From positions 6,814,924 through 6,878,923 of the forward strand of contig NC_064823.1 of NCBI RefSeq assembly GCF_024166365.1: a stretch of 64,000 bases of DNA, given 5' to 3'. The notes under the pieces were generated by a model, which was not told the DNA's origin, ran no database searches, and saw only the letters and a list, made by a program, of their open reading frames with translations. The stretch's first letter is position 1. The number at the start of each line of letters is the position of its first letter. Positions 32,404 to 42,694 of the stretch are shown piece after piece. The position numbers and the translations under genes were made by a program. The DNA is from Elephas maximus indicus (taxonomy: Eukaryota > Chordata > Mammalia > Proboscidea > Elephantidae).

Positions 32404-32576
32404 GTGCTTGCTTTACCAGCACATATACTAAAATTGGAACAATACAGAGAAGATTAGCATAGCCCTTGTGCAAGGATAATACACAAATTCGTGAAGGTTC
32501 CATATTTTTTGAGCAATGTCAGGAGTATTCCACCCAACAGAGAAGATGGACCAGAGTCTAAATAAATAAATAAAAT
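32404..32576 (+). pseudogene. RNU6 (pseudogene): Chimeric U6 snRNA retropseudogene
   Basis: Positions 32404-32509 match U6 spliceosomal snRNA over nearly its whole ~107 nt: 'agcacatatactaaaattgg', the intact ACAGAGA box within 'atacagagaagattagcat', and 'caaattcgtgaaggttcc' before the terminal T-run. There are about ten substitutions or gaps. The U6 is fused to a 67-nt stretch (32510-32576) unrelated to U6, ending in an A-rich (AAAT)n tail. The whole is bracketed by a perfect 13-bp repeat 'aaagtgagcttac' (32388-32400 and 32577-32589). That is a single L1-type insertion of a template-switched U6 plus a second RNA, so not a functional gene. Confidence 0.93.
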
Positions 32577-32589
32577 AAAGTGAGCTTAC
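32577..32589 (+). repeat. Target-site duplication, right copy (U6 chimera)
   Basis: 'aaagtgagcttac', identical to 32388-32400; it follows the A-rich tail directly, as expected for target-primed reverse transcription. Confidence 0.95.
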
Positions 32590-33387
32590 CTTAGTATTTC
32601 TTACTTTTCATTGATGTGTTTACACCATTTATATTTAATGCAATTAGATGATTGTGTTTAAATCAATTATTTTTCTTCTTTATGTTGTTCCCATCTAAGT
32701 ATTGCTGTATACTTTTATTCCTGTTTGAATATTTTTATTCAGTCTTATCTATTCTAATGGCTTTCTAATTGGAAATGTTTTTGTCTGTTAACATTTTAAT
32801 GTTTCCCTAGTGTTTGTTGTTGTTGTTAGGTGCTACCCTAATGCAACACAATGAAACATAGCCTGGTGCCGTACCAGCTTCACAATAGTTGTTATGCTTG
32901 AGCCCATTGGTTGACCCTGTAATCTACCACACATGATGTCTTTCTCCGGAGACTGGTCCCTTCTGACAACATGTCTATAATACATGAGACAAAGTCTCTC
33001 CATCCTTGCTTCCAAGGACAATTGCAGCTGTACTTCTTCCAAGACAGATTTGTTCATTCTTCTGGCAGTCCATTGTATATTCATTATTCTTCACCAACAC
33101 CATAATTAAAGGTGTCAATTCTGCTTCTTCAGTCATCTGTATTCATTGCCCAGCTTTCACAAGCATATGAGGTGATTAAAAATACCATGACTTTATTCAG
33201 GGGCACCTTAGTCCTCAAAGTGACATCTTTGCTTTTTAAAACTTTAAAAAGGCCTTTTGCAGCAGATTTGCCCAATGTCATAAGTTGTTTAAATTCTTGA
33301 TTGCTATTTCCACGGGCATTCATTGTGGATCCAAGTAAAATGAAGTCCCTGACAGCTTTAATATTTTCTCCACTTATCAAGAAGTGG

Positions 33388-33545
33388 GAAACCCTGGTGG
33401 CATAGTGGTTAAGTGGTACAGCTCTTAACTAAGAGGTCGGCATGTTTGGATCTGCCAGGCGCTCCTTGGAAACTCTAAGGGGCAGTTCTACCCCGTCCTA
33501 TAGGGTCGCTATGAGTTGGAATCGACTCGACGGCAGTGTGTTGGG
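33388..33545 (+). repeat. AfroSINE nested in RTE, with target-site duplication
   Basis: Sense SINE: 'gaaaccctggtggcatagtg', 'ctaaggggcagttctacccc', 'gagttggaatcgactcgacg', 'gcagtgtgttggg'. It is flanked by identical 13-bp 'tatcaagaagtgg' (33375-33387 and 33546-33558). It has no poly(A) tail, in keeping with mobilisation by RTE-type machinery. It is younger than the RTE it interrupts. Confidence 0.95.
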
Positions 33546-33986
33546 TATCAAGAAGTGGTTTATTGGTCCAGTTGTGAGGATTCTTGTTTTCTTTATGTTG
33601 AGGTGCAATCCATACTGAAGGCTGTATATAGTCTTTGATGTTCATCAGTAAGTGCTTTAAGTACTTTTCACTTTCAGCAAGGTCGTGTCATCTACATATG
33701 GCAGGTTGTTAATGAATCTTCTTCCCATCCTGATGCTGAGTTCCTTTTCACATAGTCCACCTTCTCAGATTATTTGCTCAGCGTACAGATTGAATAAGTA
33801 TGGTGAGAGGATACAGCCCTGACACGTACCTTTCATGACTTTAAAACACACAGTATCCCTTTGTTCTGTTCGAAGAACTTAATCTTGGTCTATGTACAGG
33901 TTCCACATGAGCACAGAATTAAGTGTTCTGGGATTCCCATTCTTTGCAATGTTATCTGTAATTTATTATGATCCACACACCCTAAA

Positions 33987-34034
33987 ACCTGTGTTTTATT
34001 GACTATGCCTTTGCATAGTCAATAAAACACAGGT
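33987..34034. repeat. Perfect 22-bp inverted repeat (4-nt loop) inside RTE
   Basis: The arms at 33987-34008 and 34013-34034 are exact reverse complements around the loop 'cttt'. The right arm is ordinary RTE sequence, as at 25601-25624 in the other copy. The left arm is an inverted duplicate of it in place of the expected sequence. The hairpin is therefore private to this copy. Confidence 0.9.
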
Positions 34035-36170
34035 AAATATCTTTCTGGTATTCTCTGCTTTCAGTCAGGATCCATCTGACATCAGCAATGATATCCCTCA
34101 TTCCATGTTCTCTTCTGAATGCAGCTTGAATTAACAGCAGTTCCCTGTCAGTGTACTGCTATAACAGCTTTTGGGTGATTTTCAGCATAATTTTACTTGT
34201 GTGTGATATTAATGACATTGATAGTTTCCACATTCTGTTGGACTGCATTTCTTTGGAATGGGCACAAATAAAGATCTCTTCTAGTCACTTGGCCAGGTTC
34301 TTCCAAATTTCTTGGCAGATGAACACTTTCAGCACTGCATCTGTTTGTTGAAACATCTGAATAGGTACTCTGCCAATTCCTGGAGGCCTGTTTTTCAATA
34401 ATGCTTTAGTGCAGTTTGGACTTCTTCCTTCAGTGCCATTGGTTCTTGGTTATATGCTAACTCCTGAAATGGTTGAACATCAATCAGTTCTTTTTGGTAT
34501 AGTGACTCTGTGTATTCCTTCCATCTCCTTTTGATTCATCCTGCTTTGGTCAATATTTTCCCCATAGAATCCTTCAAAATTGTGCCTTGAGGCTTAAATT
34601 CCTTCTTCAGTTCATTCAGTTTGAGAAATGTCAAGCGTGTTCTACACTTTTGGTTTCCTAACTCCATGTCTTTGCACATTTCATTATAGTACTTTGTCTT
34701 CTCGTGCTGCCGTTCATAATCTTTTGTTCAGCTCTTTTACTTCATTTCTTTCCTTTAACTACTCTAAGTTCAAGAACAAGTTTTCAGTCTCTCCTGACAT
34801 CTATTTGGACCTTTTCTTTCTTGCCTGTATTTTTAATGACCCCTTGCTTTCTTCATGTATGATGTCCTTGGTGTCATTCTACAACTCATCTGTTCTTCCT
34901 TCATTAGTGTTCAATGTGTCAAATTTGTTTTTGAGATTGTCTCTAAATTTGGGTGGGATATACTCAAGGCCATATTTTGGCTCTTGTGGACTTGCTCTAA
35001 TTTTCCTCAGCTTCAAGTTGAATTTACATATGAGCAATTGATGGTCTGTTCCACAGTTGGCCCTTGGCCTTGTTCTGACTGATGATATTGAGCTTCTACA
35101 TTATGTCTTTCCACAGATGTAGTCAATCTGATTCTTATGCATCCCATCTGGCAAGGTCCATGTTTATAGTTAGTTGCTGTTTATGTTGTTAAAAAAGGTA
35201 TTTGCAATGAATAAGTCATTGGTCTTACAAAATTCTATCATGAGATCCTCTGTCATTTCTATCACCAAGGCCATATTTTACAAATACTGATCCTTCTTCT
35301 TCTTTATTTCTAACTTTCATAGTACCAAAAAAAAAAAAAAAAAAAACTCCAGTAATTACCAATGTATCTTGATTGTATATTTGGTGTATTTCAGTCTGCA
35401 GAAGCAGATAAAAATCTTCAATTTTTTCATCTTTGGCTTAGTAGTTGGTACATAAGTTTGAATAATAGTTGTATTATCTGGTCTTCCTTGCAGGCATATG
35501 GATATTATCCTATCATTAGCAGTGTTATATTTCAGGATAGATCTTGAAATGTTCTTTTGGACAGTGAATATGACCCCATTCCTCTTCAATGTGTCATTCC
35601 CAGCATAGTAGACCATATGATTGTCTGATTTAAAATGTTCAATACCAGTCCATTTCAGCTCACTAATGTTTATGCATTCCATTTCATTTTTGACAACTTC
35701 CAATTTTTCTAGATTCGTACTTCATACATTCTGTGTTCCGATTATTAATGAGCATTTCCAGCTGTTTCTTCTTATTTTAGGTCATGTCACATCAACAAAT
35801 GAAGGTCTCAAAAGTTTGACTCCATTTATGTCATTAAGGTCAACTCTTCTTTGAGGAGGCAGCTCTTCCTCAGTCATATTTTGAGTGCCTTCCATCCTGA
35901 GGGGCTCATTCCCAGGCACTATATTAGAAAATGTTCCACTGCTATTCACAAGGTTTTCACTGGCCAGTTTTTTCAGAAATAGACTGGCAGGTCCTTCTTC
36001 CTAGTTTGTTTTAGTCTGGAAGCTGTGCTGAAAACTATTCACCAATGGTGACCCTGCTGGTGTTTGAAATACTGGTGGCAAAACTTCCAGTGTCACTGCA
36101 ACATGCAAGCCACCACAGTGCAACAAACTGACAGATGTGTGGTGTTTAACACATCTGTAATTATCAGAGT

Positions 36171-36889
36171 CAATCTATAAATACAAAATCTCACATATAA
36201 TGTAAGAACCTTCAGGAAGCACTACGTATATTCTCCCACCACAAACACTCATATATTGGGTATTGTTTTCACATATTTTATTTCTTCCTATACCTCACAA
36301 TACATTGTGCCTTTAATTTGACCAAAAGGATGTCTTCACTATCATGTGTGATCTGTCAAATGTGGGATAAGAAAGTACAAGATCACAAAGCAACGTTAGA
36401 AAACAAAATTTAGCACTCGCGGGTCCCAGAGAGGAAACTACAACACACCTCAGTGCAGGGCAACAAGTTGGAATTGTCAAAGAGGTCTTATGTATGGAAA
36501 GCATGGTGGGGTTAGCTAGGTTTTGAGGTCTGAAGTCTTACTGAACTCTTTAAAGATTTCTAGGATGTTAGTGTGGAAAAAGGAGAAAATTTTGTCATGG
36601 GAAATCATATAGGACATAGTGGGGAAGGGTAAGGAGTAACTATGACTGTTAAGAGACTGAGTCACACAACAGCAACAGAGTCTTTATCATAGTAAACCGA
36701 TTGAGGCACTGTTGGGAGAGCTAGTTAGTGACTACAACTGCTGACCGTGTGACAAGATAGGAATGGCAAAGTCAGAAACTGTGTGGAAGGACAACTAGGA
36801 GAAATTAAGGAATGTTGAAGCAGCAAACTATGCAAGTCACAAACTGACCTCATGATACATTGCTATTATTTTTGCTTTAAAAAGACAAG
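36171..36889. other. No recognised feature
   Basis: Intergenic interval between the RTE 5' end and an old L1 3' end. No family was assigned; there is some internally purine-rich sequence around 36540-36700. Confidence 0.45.
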
Positions 36890-38040
36890 TAAAGAATACT
36901 GCAGGGGTTATTTTTGGTTTAAGATTTAAAGATTACTCATGACAATAGTTACAAGGGTTCATCCAGCCTCCATGGCTCTAAGGTTTCTGGATTCCATGGG
37001 AATTTGAAATTATGTCCTGCATTTCTCCCTTTTTGATCAGGATTCCTCTAGAGAATCTTTGATCAAAACATTTAGTAACAGTAGCTGGGTGCCATCCAGT
37101 TCTTTTGATCTCATGGCAAAGGAGGCAATTAACCACACATTCCATTTCATTTTTCTATTCCTAATTTTCCTTCTTCCTCTATTGCTTCAGGCTAATAGAG
37201 ACCAATTGTTGTGCCTTGGATGGCCATTTGTGAGCTTTTCAGGCCCCAGACACTGTACAAGAAATTAGGAGATAGAATTGAACACTAAACACCATATTAG
37301 GCCAATTAACTGGGATATCCTATGAAACCATGGCCCTAAACTCCCAAATTAAGAAACCCAAACCCATGAGTGTTTGATTGTACATAAACAACCTCAATAG
37401 CTGGTCTTTTTTGTTGCTTTTGTTGTTGTAGTAGTAAATATATCTATCACAAAACTTTGCAAGTCCAACTTTTTACTGGTGTACAATTTATTGAAATAAA
37501 TTACATTAATCATATGTGCAACCCTACCCTTGATGAATTCAATTTTTCCATCACCACAAACTGAAACTCAGTGATCCATAAGCAACAAAACCCCCATTTC
37601 CTCCTCCTTCAAGCCCCTGGTAATCACTAACAAACCTTGGTCTCTATACATTTGCCTGTTCTTGTCTTTTCATGTAAGTGATGTCAAACAGCATTTAACC
37701 TTTTTGTGATTGATTTATTTCACTCATCATAATGTCTTCAAACTCCATTTTTCTTTCTGAGTTGTATTCCTTTGCTTAACTTATAAAAAATGTTAGCCTT
37801 GAACATTGAACTCTTTTAAGAACTATATGGGATCAAGCTGACAACAGAAACTTGAAAGATTAGATAAGAAATCTAGGGGGCAGGAGTTACGTCAATTGGG
37901 AGGAACAATTTGGAAATGGAATTGCACAACTTGGCTGCGCAACTTGAAAAACGCAATCAATTTCACTGAATTGCACATGTACAAATTGTTGAATTGGTGT
38001 TAAGTTTTGCTGTGTATATTCTCAACAACAACAAAAATAA
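36890..38040 (-). repeat. Older L1 3' end, antisense
   Basis: 'gctgggtgccatccagttct' (37083), 'taatagagaccaattgttgt' (37192) and 'aggccaattaactgggatat' (37300) are homologous, in the same order, to the 3' UTR of the L1 at 14115-14370, but more diverged. It continues into ORF2 C-terminal text ('tttatttcactcatcataat', 37717). An older subfamily of the same lineage. Confidence 0.7.
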
Positions 38041-38089
38041 ATTATAAAATAAACATAAAACAAAAAAAAACAATTAAAAATAAAACTTT

Positions 38090-39199
38090 GTAATTTGGTA
38101 TAACATTAGATTTACAGGAAAGTTGCAAAGATAGTAGAGATTTCCCATATATACTTTTCCCAGTCTCCCCTAAAGTTAATATGGTACATAACTAAGAAAC
38201 TTTTATCAAAGCTAAGAATTAACATTGAAATATTACTATTAATGAAAATACAGGCTTTATTTGTATTTCGTCAGCTTTTACACTAATGCGTCTATTTTCT
38301 GTTCTGGGATCCAGCTTAAGATACTACCATATATTTAGTCTTCAGGTCTCCTTATTTTCCTTTGGTCTGTGATAATTTCTTAGTTATTGTTTTTTATAAT
38401 GATAGTTTTGAAGAGTACGGGTCAAGTATTTTGTAGATATTCTTCAATTTGGGCTTTTTTTTTAAAAAAAAAATAATGATTAGACTACTGTTAGGGACTT
38501 TGGGAAAGAATAACATAGATGTGAAGTTCTGTTCTCACCACATCACATCAGGGTGCACATAATAACATGAAAAAAAAAAGTTTTTTTTTTTTTTATCACT
38601 ATAGATGTCAACCTTGGTCTCTTCATTAACGTAGTGTTTGCCAGCTTTCTCCACTGTAAACTCATTTGTCTTTTCTTTTTCATTGGATGCAAGTCATTAA
38701 GTGCAACTGACATCACACTCGGAGGTTATCCTAAGTTCCAGCTTCTCAATAAGTAGCTACATTAATTACTTGGAATTCTATAAGGAAAGTCAGTTTCTAA
38801 TTTACATTTTTGTCTAATCATTAGTTTATACCAGCAGGGACTCATGGATATATATTTTATACTTTGGGTTATAATTCAGTATGATAATATTCATTTTGTT
38901 GCTAAACATTCCTTTTTCCAATTTTGTCCATTGAGATCCCTTTCAGATTGAATTCTGTTTTTTACATTACTCTGCCTCTTTCTTTTTGAGCATTTCCTTA
39001 TGTTCTGACCATAGAGGATGCCCCAGACACATCTTATATTATAAAATCAACCATTTCTCCAAGGAGTCCTATTTCATTTTATTGGAGAATGATATTTAGA
39101 TACCAAGCCCTTGGCACTGGCTGTGCTTGTTGATACTGGGGTTGTTGTAGTCCCTCTCAGTGCATAGAGCTAGGAAATGTATGTCTGAATATGAACCCA
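38090..39199 (-). repeat. Ancient L1M-type 3' end, antisense
   Basis: Reversed ancient L1 3' UTR: 'gatttacaggaaagttgcaa', 'ttctgttctgggatccagct', 'atttctccaaggagtcctat', 'attggagaatgatatttaga'. An A10-G-T14 tract interrupts it at 38570-38594. It ends where the ERV-L-type LTR begins. Confidence 0.7.
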
Positions 39200-39201
39200 T
39201 G

Positions 39202-39758
39202 TGTCTTAGCTGGGATCTCTAGAGATGCAAAACCAGTAAAGCATATAAAGAGATTTATATCAAAGAAATGGCTCAGGCATTTGTAGAGTCTGGAACATCC
39301 CAAATCTGTAGGTCAAGATGGAGGCTTTTCCTAATTCTCATAGCCACAGGTGCTACTGAACCTGAGATTGGCAGGGCAGGTAGTAGGGCTTTTGCTCACA
39401 GGCTGAGAAGACAGACGAATCCCAAGATCTTGAGGCAAGACCACGGGTAAACTGCTAGCTCAAGTTCCAAGAACAGGTGATCAGTTGAACAGGAGCCAGG
39501 TGCAGGAACCAGAGAGAACAAAACCCACAAGGTTTGCCAGAGAGTCCACTTCAATTCAATGCAGTCCACACCCCCAAGGAAACTGCCTTCCCAGTGGCTG
39601 TCTACTCGCAGCAGGTCCCATCATGGAGGTGATCACATTTTATCAAATCTCATTATGAAAGTGATCACGTCATCATATAATTGCCAAACTACATCATAAC
39701 TGCCAGAACACTGAGAATCACGGCCCAGCCAAGTTGACACACAACCTTAATGATCACA
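39202..39758 (-). mobile_element. ERV-L-type 3' LTR, antisense
   Basis: Runs from TG at 39202 ('tgtcttagctgggatctcta') to CA at 39758 ('ttaatgatcaca'), the inverted TG...CA ends of an LTR. On the minus strand it begins TGTGATCATTAAGG and is preceded by a purine-rich 'acaaggggtggac', the expected polypurine tract. The adjoining internal region carries a dUTPase at the correct end, so this is the 3' LTR. Confidence 0.75.
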
Positions 39759-40136
39759 GTCCACCCCTTGTCAACTTGGTACCTATACTCATCTCCTTAA
39801 ACCATACATAATCACTGAGTAAAGACAATTATAAAGTTGTATTTGTCCCTAACATGATACAACTAATAAACATACAACCAAAAAAGCGCTAGCCCTGTTT
39901 GGATCTCATATTTTATATGTGAAGGAAAAAAAAATATTTGTTGTACACATAAAAGGCAGAAATGCTCATAACAATTGCAGTACTCATTTGTGCAGCTGGT
40001 CATGTGGTTATAACTGGCATTTAGAACTACCTTCTTCCATCACCCATTCCATATTCCCTTTGCCCTCAGCAAGCATCTCAGCTGGTCATGATTCTTTGCC
40101 TGGTGGAGTGACTCAAACCTTCATTCCTGAAGAATC

Positions 40137-40361
40137 TCAGCCATTAGTAGTCATGTCGGAATTGGCTTCCTGTAGTTTTCCATTGACTTTAATCACGGAG
40201 TATGGTAGTACTAAGGGACACCCTAAGGGATCTCCTGCATTCCAGACATACTCTCCTTTACTTCCATTATGTAATATCAACCTGATTTCCTCTTGGTAGT
40301 CAAGATCAACCACACCAGCCAATATGGTAACTCTCTTCTTTACATGTTGATCCAGAGGCAT
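40137..40361 (-). pseudogene. ERV-L dUTPase fragment
   Basis: The frame contains 'VTILAGVVDLDYQEEI' followed by 'YVWNAGDPLG', matching the substrate-binding beta-hairpin motif (G-V-x-D-x-D-Y) and downstream part of retroviral dUTPase, which hydrolyses dUTP to keep uracil out of viral DNA. The N- and C-terminal parts are not in this open frame. A related block 'GVTILVQVINSDHQDKMELF' is found at 58711-58911. Confidence 0.8.
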
Positions 40362-40764
40362 AAGGAACTCAAAGTGGCCAGGTGGCCTTCTTAACTTTCA
40401 ATTCAGTGGAATCATAGACGAGTCTTCAGTTGGGAGCATTTCTCCCTTTGAAACTTAGACCTCTAGACCAGCAGAGCATGGTGTCGAGGGGACAGGAAGC
40501 AAAAATTATGCAAGTGCGCCACTAGGGGTAATAGTGAGTGATGCTACTCCCATTTCCACCCCTCGAGCCCTGGACCTATGAATCCTAGCTTTGGGAAAAA
40601 CAGCACCATATTTGGATTCTACTTTAGGGCATATACAGCCCCCTGGAGAACATTGCCTCAACCCTGAAGGTATTGCCACCTAGCTGGCATCATCATTCTA
40701 TCAAGCCAGCTGCTTTAGGATGATGGGGAACATAGTACAACCAGTGAATTCCATGAGCATGGGG

Positions 40765-41011
40765 TCATTGCTGCACTTCATTTGCTGTGAAACAAGTCCC
40801 TTGATCTGAAACAATGCTATGTAGGATACCATGATGATGGGTAAGTAATTCTGTAAGTCCAAGGATGGTAGTTATGGCAGAAGCATTGTGTGCAGGGAAA
40901 GCAAATCCATATCCAGAGTAAGTGCCTATTCCATAAGAACAAAACACTACTCTTTCCATGACTGGAGTGGTTCAGTGTAATCAACTCTCCACCAGATTGC
41001 TGGGTGATCAC
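40765..41011 (-). pseudogene. ERV-L integrase core fragment
   Basis: Two overlapping frames carry 'YSGYGFAFPAHNASAITTIL' and 'SIVSDQGTCFTANEVQQ'. S-D-Q-G-x-x-F-T is the second acidic motif of the DDE integrase catalytic core. The upstream aspartate region and the final glutamate are not in an open frame. A frameshift separates the two pieces. Confidence 0.75.
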
Positions 41012-41199
41012 CTAGAGGAATGGAGCCGTATCAGGGACTCAGTGTTGGTCTCTGCTAGTTGCAGATTGGGCACTCAATAGTGGCTGTAGCCTAGTCTGCT
41101 TTGGTGAGTGGAAGTCCATATTCCTGAGTATATCTATTCCAATTATGCTTTCTGGAACACAGGAAATCTCTACAGGATGAGTTCAGGGATTAACTGGAC

Positions 41200-41487
41200 T
41201 TACTGTGAGATGACATGAGTTAAGAGTCCATTAATAGCCTCACACCTATATGCTCCCTCTCTGACTGGTGGGCCACAGTGACCTTTTGGACCTCCTGGAA
41301 TTAGTTTCAGCTCAGAGCCAGTATCCAGTAATCCCCCAAAAGTCTGATTATTTCCTTTTCCCCAGTGAACAGTCACTCTTATAGAAGACTGTAGATTCTT
41401 TTGGGGAAGGCTGGGAGAAAGATTAACAGTATAAGTTTTTGGCTGTGCACTGGAGTCTTTCCTCAAAATGACCCATCTCCCCTTCAT
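41200..41487 (-). pseudogene. Retroviral protease fragment
   Basis: The frame includes 'LLDTGSELKLIPG'. D-T-G-S is the aspartic-protease active-site motif of retroviral proteases, preceded by 'VTVHWGKGNNQ'. It lies upstream of the integrase remnant on the minus strand, in the correct pro-pol order. It is not a complete protease. Confidence 0.75.
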
Positions 41488-41660
41488 TCAAGGAGTTGTG
41501 GTCTTTAAATTCACTCAAGTCTGGGAATCGATTTAGGGGCCATGACCCTCTATTCTGGCACTTCAAGTTAGACTGCTGATCACTTGACCTAGAATTCATC
41601 CACTTGTATGGATCAAGCAAATATTTAGTAGATTTCATATCTATTTCACTCCTAGGGACA

Positions 41661-42526
41661 CCATGACTAAGTAGCCAACACCATGAGTCAGACTATTCTG
41701 ATTACAGCTGCACTCTTTCCAGATTGACTTTAAGAAACATTGGAAAGAGCTAGAAAAATAAGATGCATTGAGTCCCTAATATGGGTTAGTATTTAATAAA
41801 TGTTTCAAAGAAGAATCTTCTAACTTCCCTGTGACTTAACACAATTTTAATATTCTGAAACATAAGTTCAGGAACATAGTTTTTCAAAAGGTGGACAATG
41901 TATCACAGGTAGGACTCAGTTCCAGTCATATTTGATTCAAATTCATATTTGTTGCCTCTAATCATCAGCCAGTTCTTGTTACTTACAGCATCTCCATACA
42001 TCTTCTGGACTAAATAAAAATCACCTTTGATGTTTCTCCCTTATTAATTCATTTGTTTGTATGTCTTTATGCTCCTTTTTGGTTCCAGTCATATTGTTAA
42101 TTTCTTTATTCAAAACCTTTAGAATAGTGTGCATGATGGCACGGAAGTTAACAAATATTTGCTCCTGAACACACATTTTAGGAAATACACACTTATCATT
42201 TTCTTTTAATGGGTGGAATGAATTATAGTTGGTGCTTACCAGGTTGACCGATAGGCAATAATAAAGGATCGAAGAAAAAAAAAAAAACTGCTTAAAATAG
42301 AGAGGAACAAAAATGAGCCTATTTTTTATCTAAAGGATACGTTGCAGTTACTGACTGCTTTCTCCAGGATAGAACCCCTCTAAATCTTCCAAGTGGGTTC
42401 TCAGAAGTAAGAAAAAAAAAAAAGAGTAGTAGATGAAAAACAAAAAATATGCCATTAATAGCTTACAAAGTGTAGGTTGAAAAACCTAGTTTATATGTGA
42501 GAAAAAATAAGATTCTTAATAAACCC
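41661..42526. other. No recognised feature
   Basis: AT-rich sequence upstream of the protease remnant. Gag or a 5' LTR of the provirus would be expected here but I cannot recognise either. Confidence 0.45.
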
Positions 42527-42694
42527 AAAAAAACACCAAACCCACTGCAGTTGAAACGATTCCGACTCATAGCGGCCCTATAAGACAGAGTAGAACCGTA
42601 CCATAGAGTTTCCAAGGAGTGCCTGGTGGATTCAAACTGCCGACCTTGTGGGTAGCAGCTGTAGAACTTAACCACTACACCACCAGGGTTTCCG
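42527..42694 (-). repeat. AfroSINE, antisense
   Basis: Reversed SINE with 'aaacccactgcagttgaaac', 'gattccgactcatagcggcc', 'agagtttccaaggagtgcct', ending 'ctacaccaccagggtttccg', the intact head. Confidence 0.93.

Larger units (their letters stand above)
32833..35870 (-). pseudogene. RTE polyprotein (endonuclease + reverse transcriptase), broken
   Basis: The encoded protein nicks DNA with an apurinic-type endonuclease and copies its RNA at the nick. Endonuclease N-terminal part at 35356-35703: 'NISELKWTGIEHFKSDNHMV', then 'KRNGVIFTVQKNISRSI' and 'NDRIISICLQG'. The reverse-transcriptase palm box Y-V-D-D is preserved (reverse complement of 33687-33698). The thumb region is at 33129-33380 ('DFILLGSTMNARGNSNQEF') and the C-terminal tail at 32833-33084 ('WTARRMNKSVLEEVQL'). 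Multiple frameshifts, a nested SINE (33388-33545) and a hairpin insertion (33987-34034) disrupt it. Confidence 0.85.
32815..36170 (-). mobile_element. RTE (BovB-class) LINE, nearly full length, antisense
   Basis: About 3.2 kb of element after subtracting a nested SINE. The 3' end is at 32815 with a (TTG)n tail, reversed. The order on the minus strand is 5' region (36170-35870), endonuclease, linker, reverse transcriptase, C-terminal tail, 3' UTR. This length is usual for RTE/BovB elements. Frameshifts and stops make it inactive. Confidence 0.88.
39759..41660 (-). mobile_element. ERV-L-like provirus internal region, deleted
   Basis: An old endogenous retrovirus relic. On the minus strand the order is protease (41487), integrase core (41011), dUTPase (40361), then the LTR. 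The reverse transcriptase and RNase H that should lie between protease and integrase are missing, a large internal deletion at about 41100-41200. A dUTPase downstream of integrase is the hallmark of the ERV-L group. Stops and frameshifts are present; no env is seen, as usual for ERV-L. Confidence 0.75.

Noticed and set aside
32404..32509. A functional U6 snRNA gene
   Set aside because: There are multiple substitutions relative to the highly conserved U6, it is fused to another RNA with an A-rich tail and target-site duplications, and no upstream U6 promoter elements are recognisable.
34628..35041. A 137-residue sense open frame
   Set aside because: It lies on the wrong strand across the RTE linker region; the real, broken protein is on the minus strand.
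38570..38594. A10-G-T14 tract as another duplicated insertion
   Set aside because: It interrupts an L1 3' end but I see no convincing flanking direct repeat, so it is listed only as a possible member of the class.
39759..41660. An intact, potentially active provirus
   Set aside because: The reverse transcriptase is deleted, frames are broken and only one LTR is recognisable.
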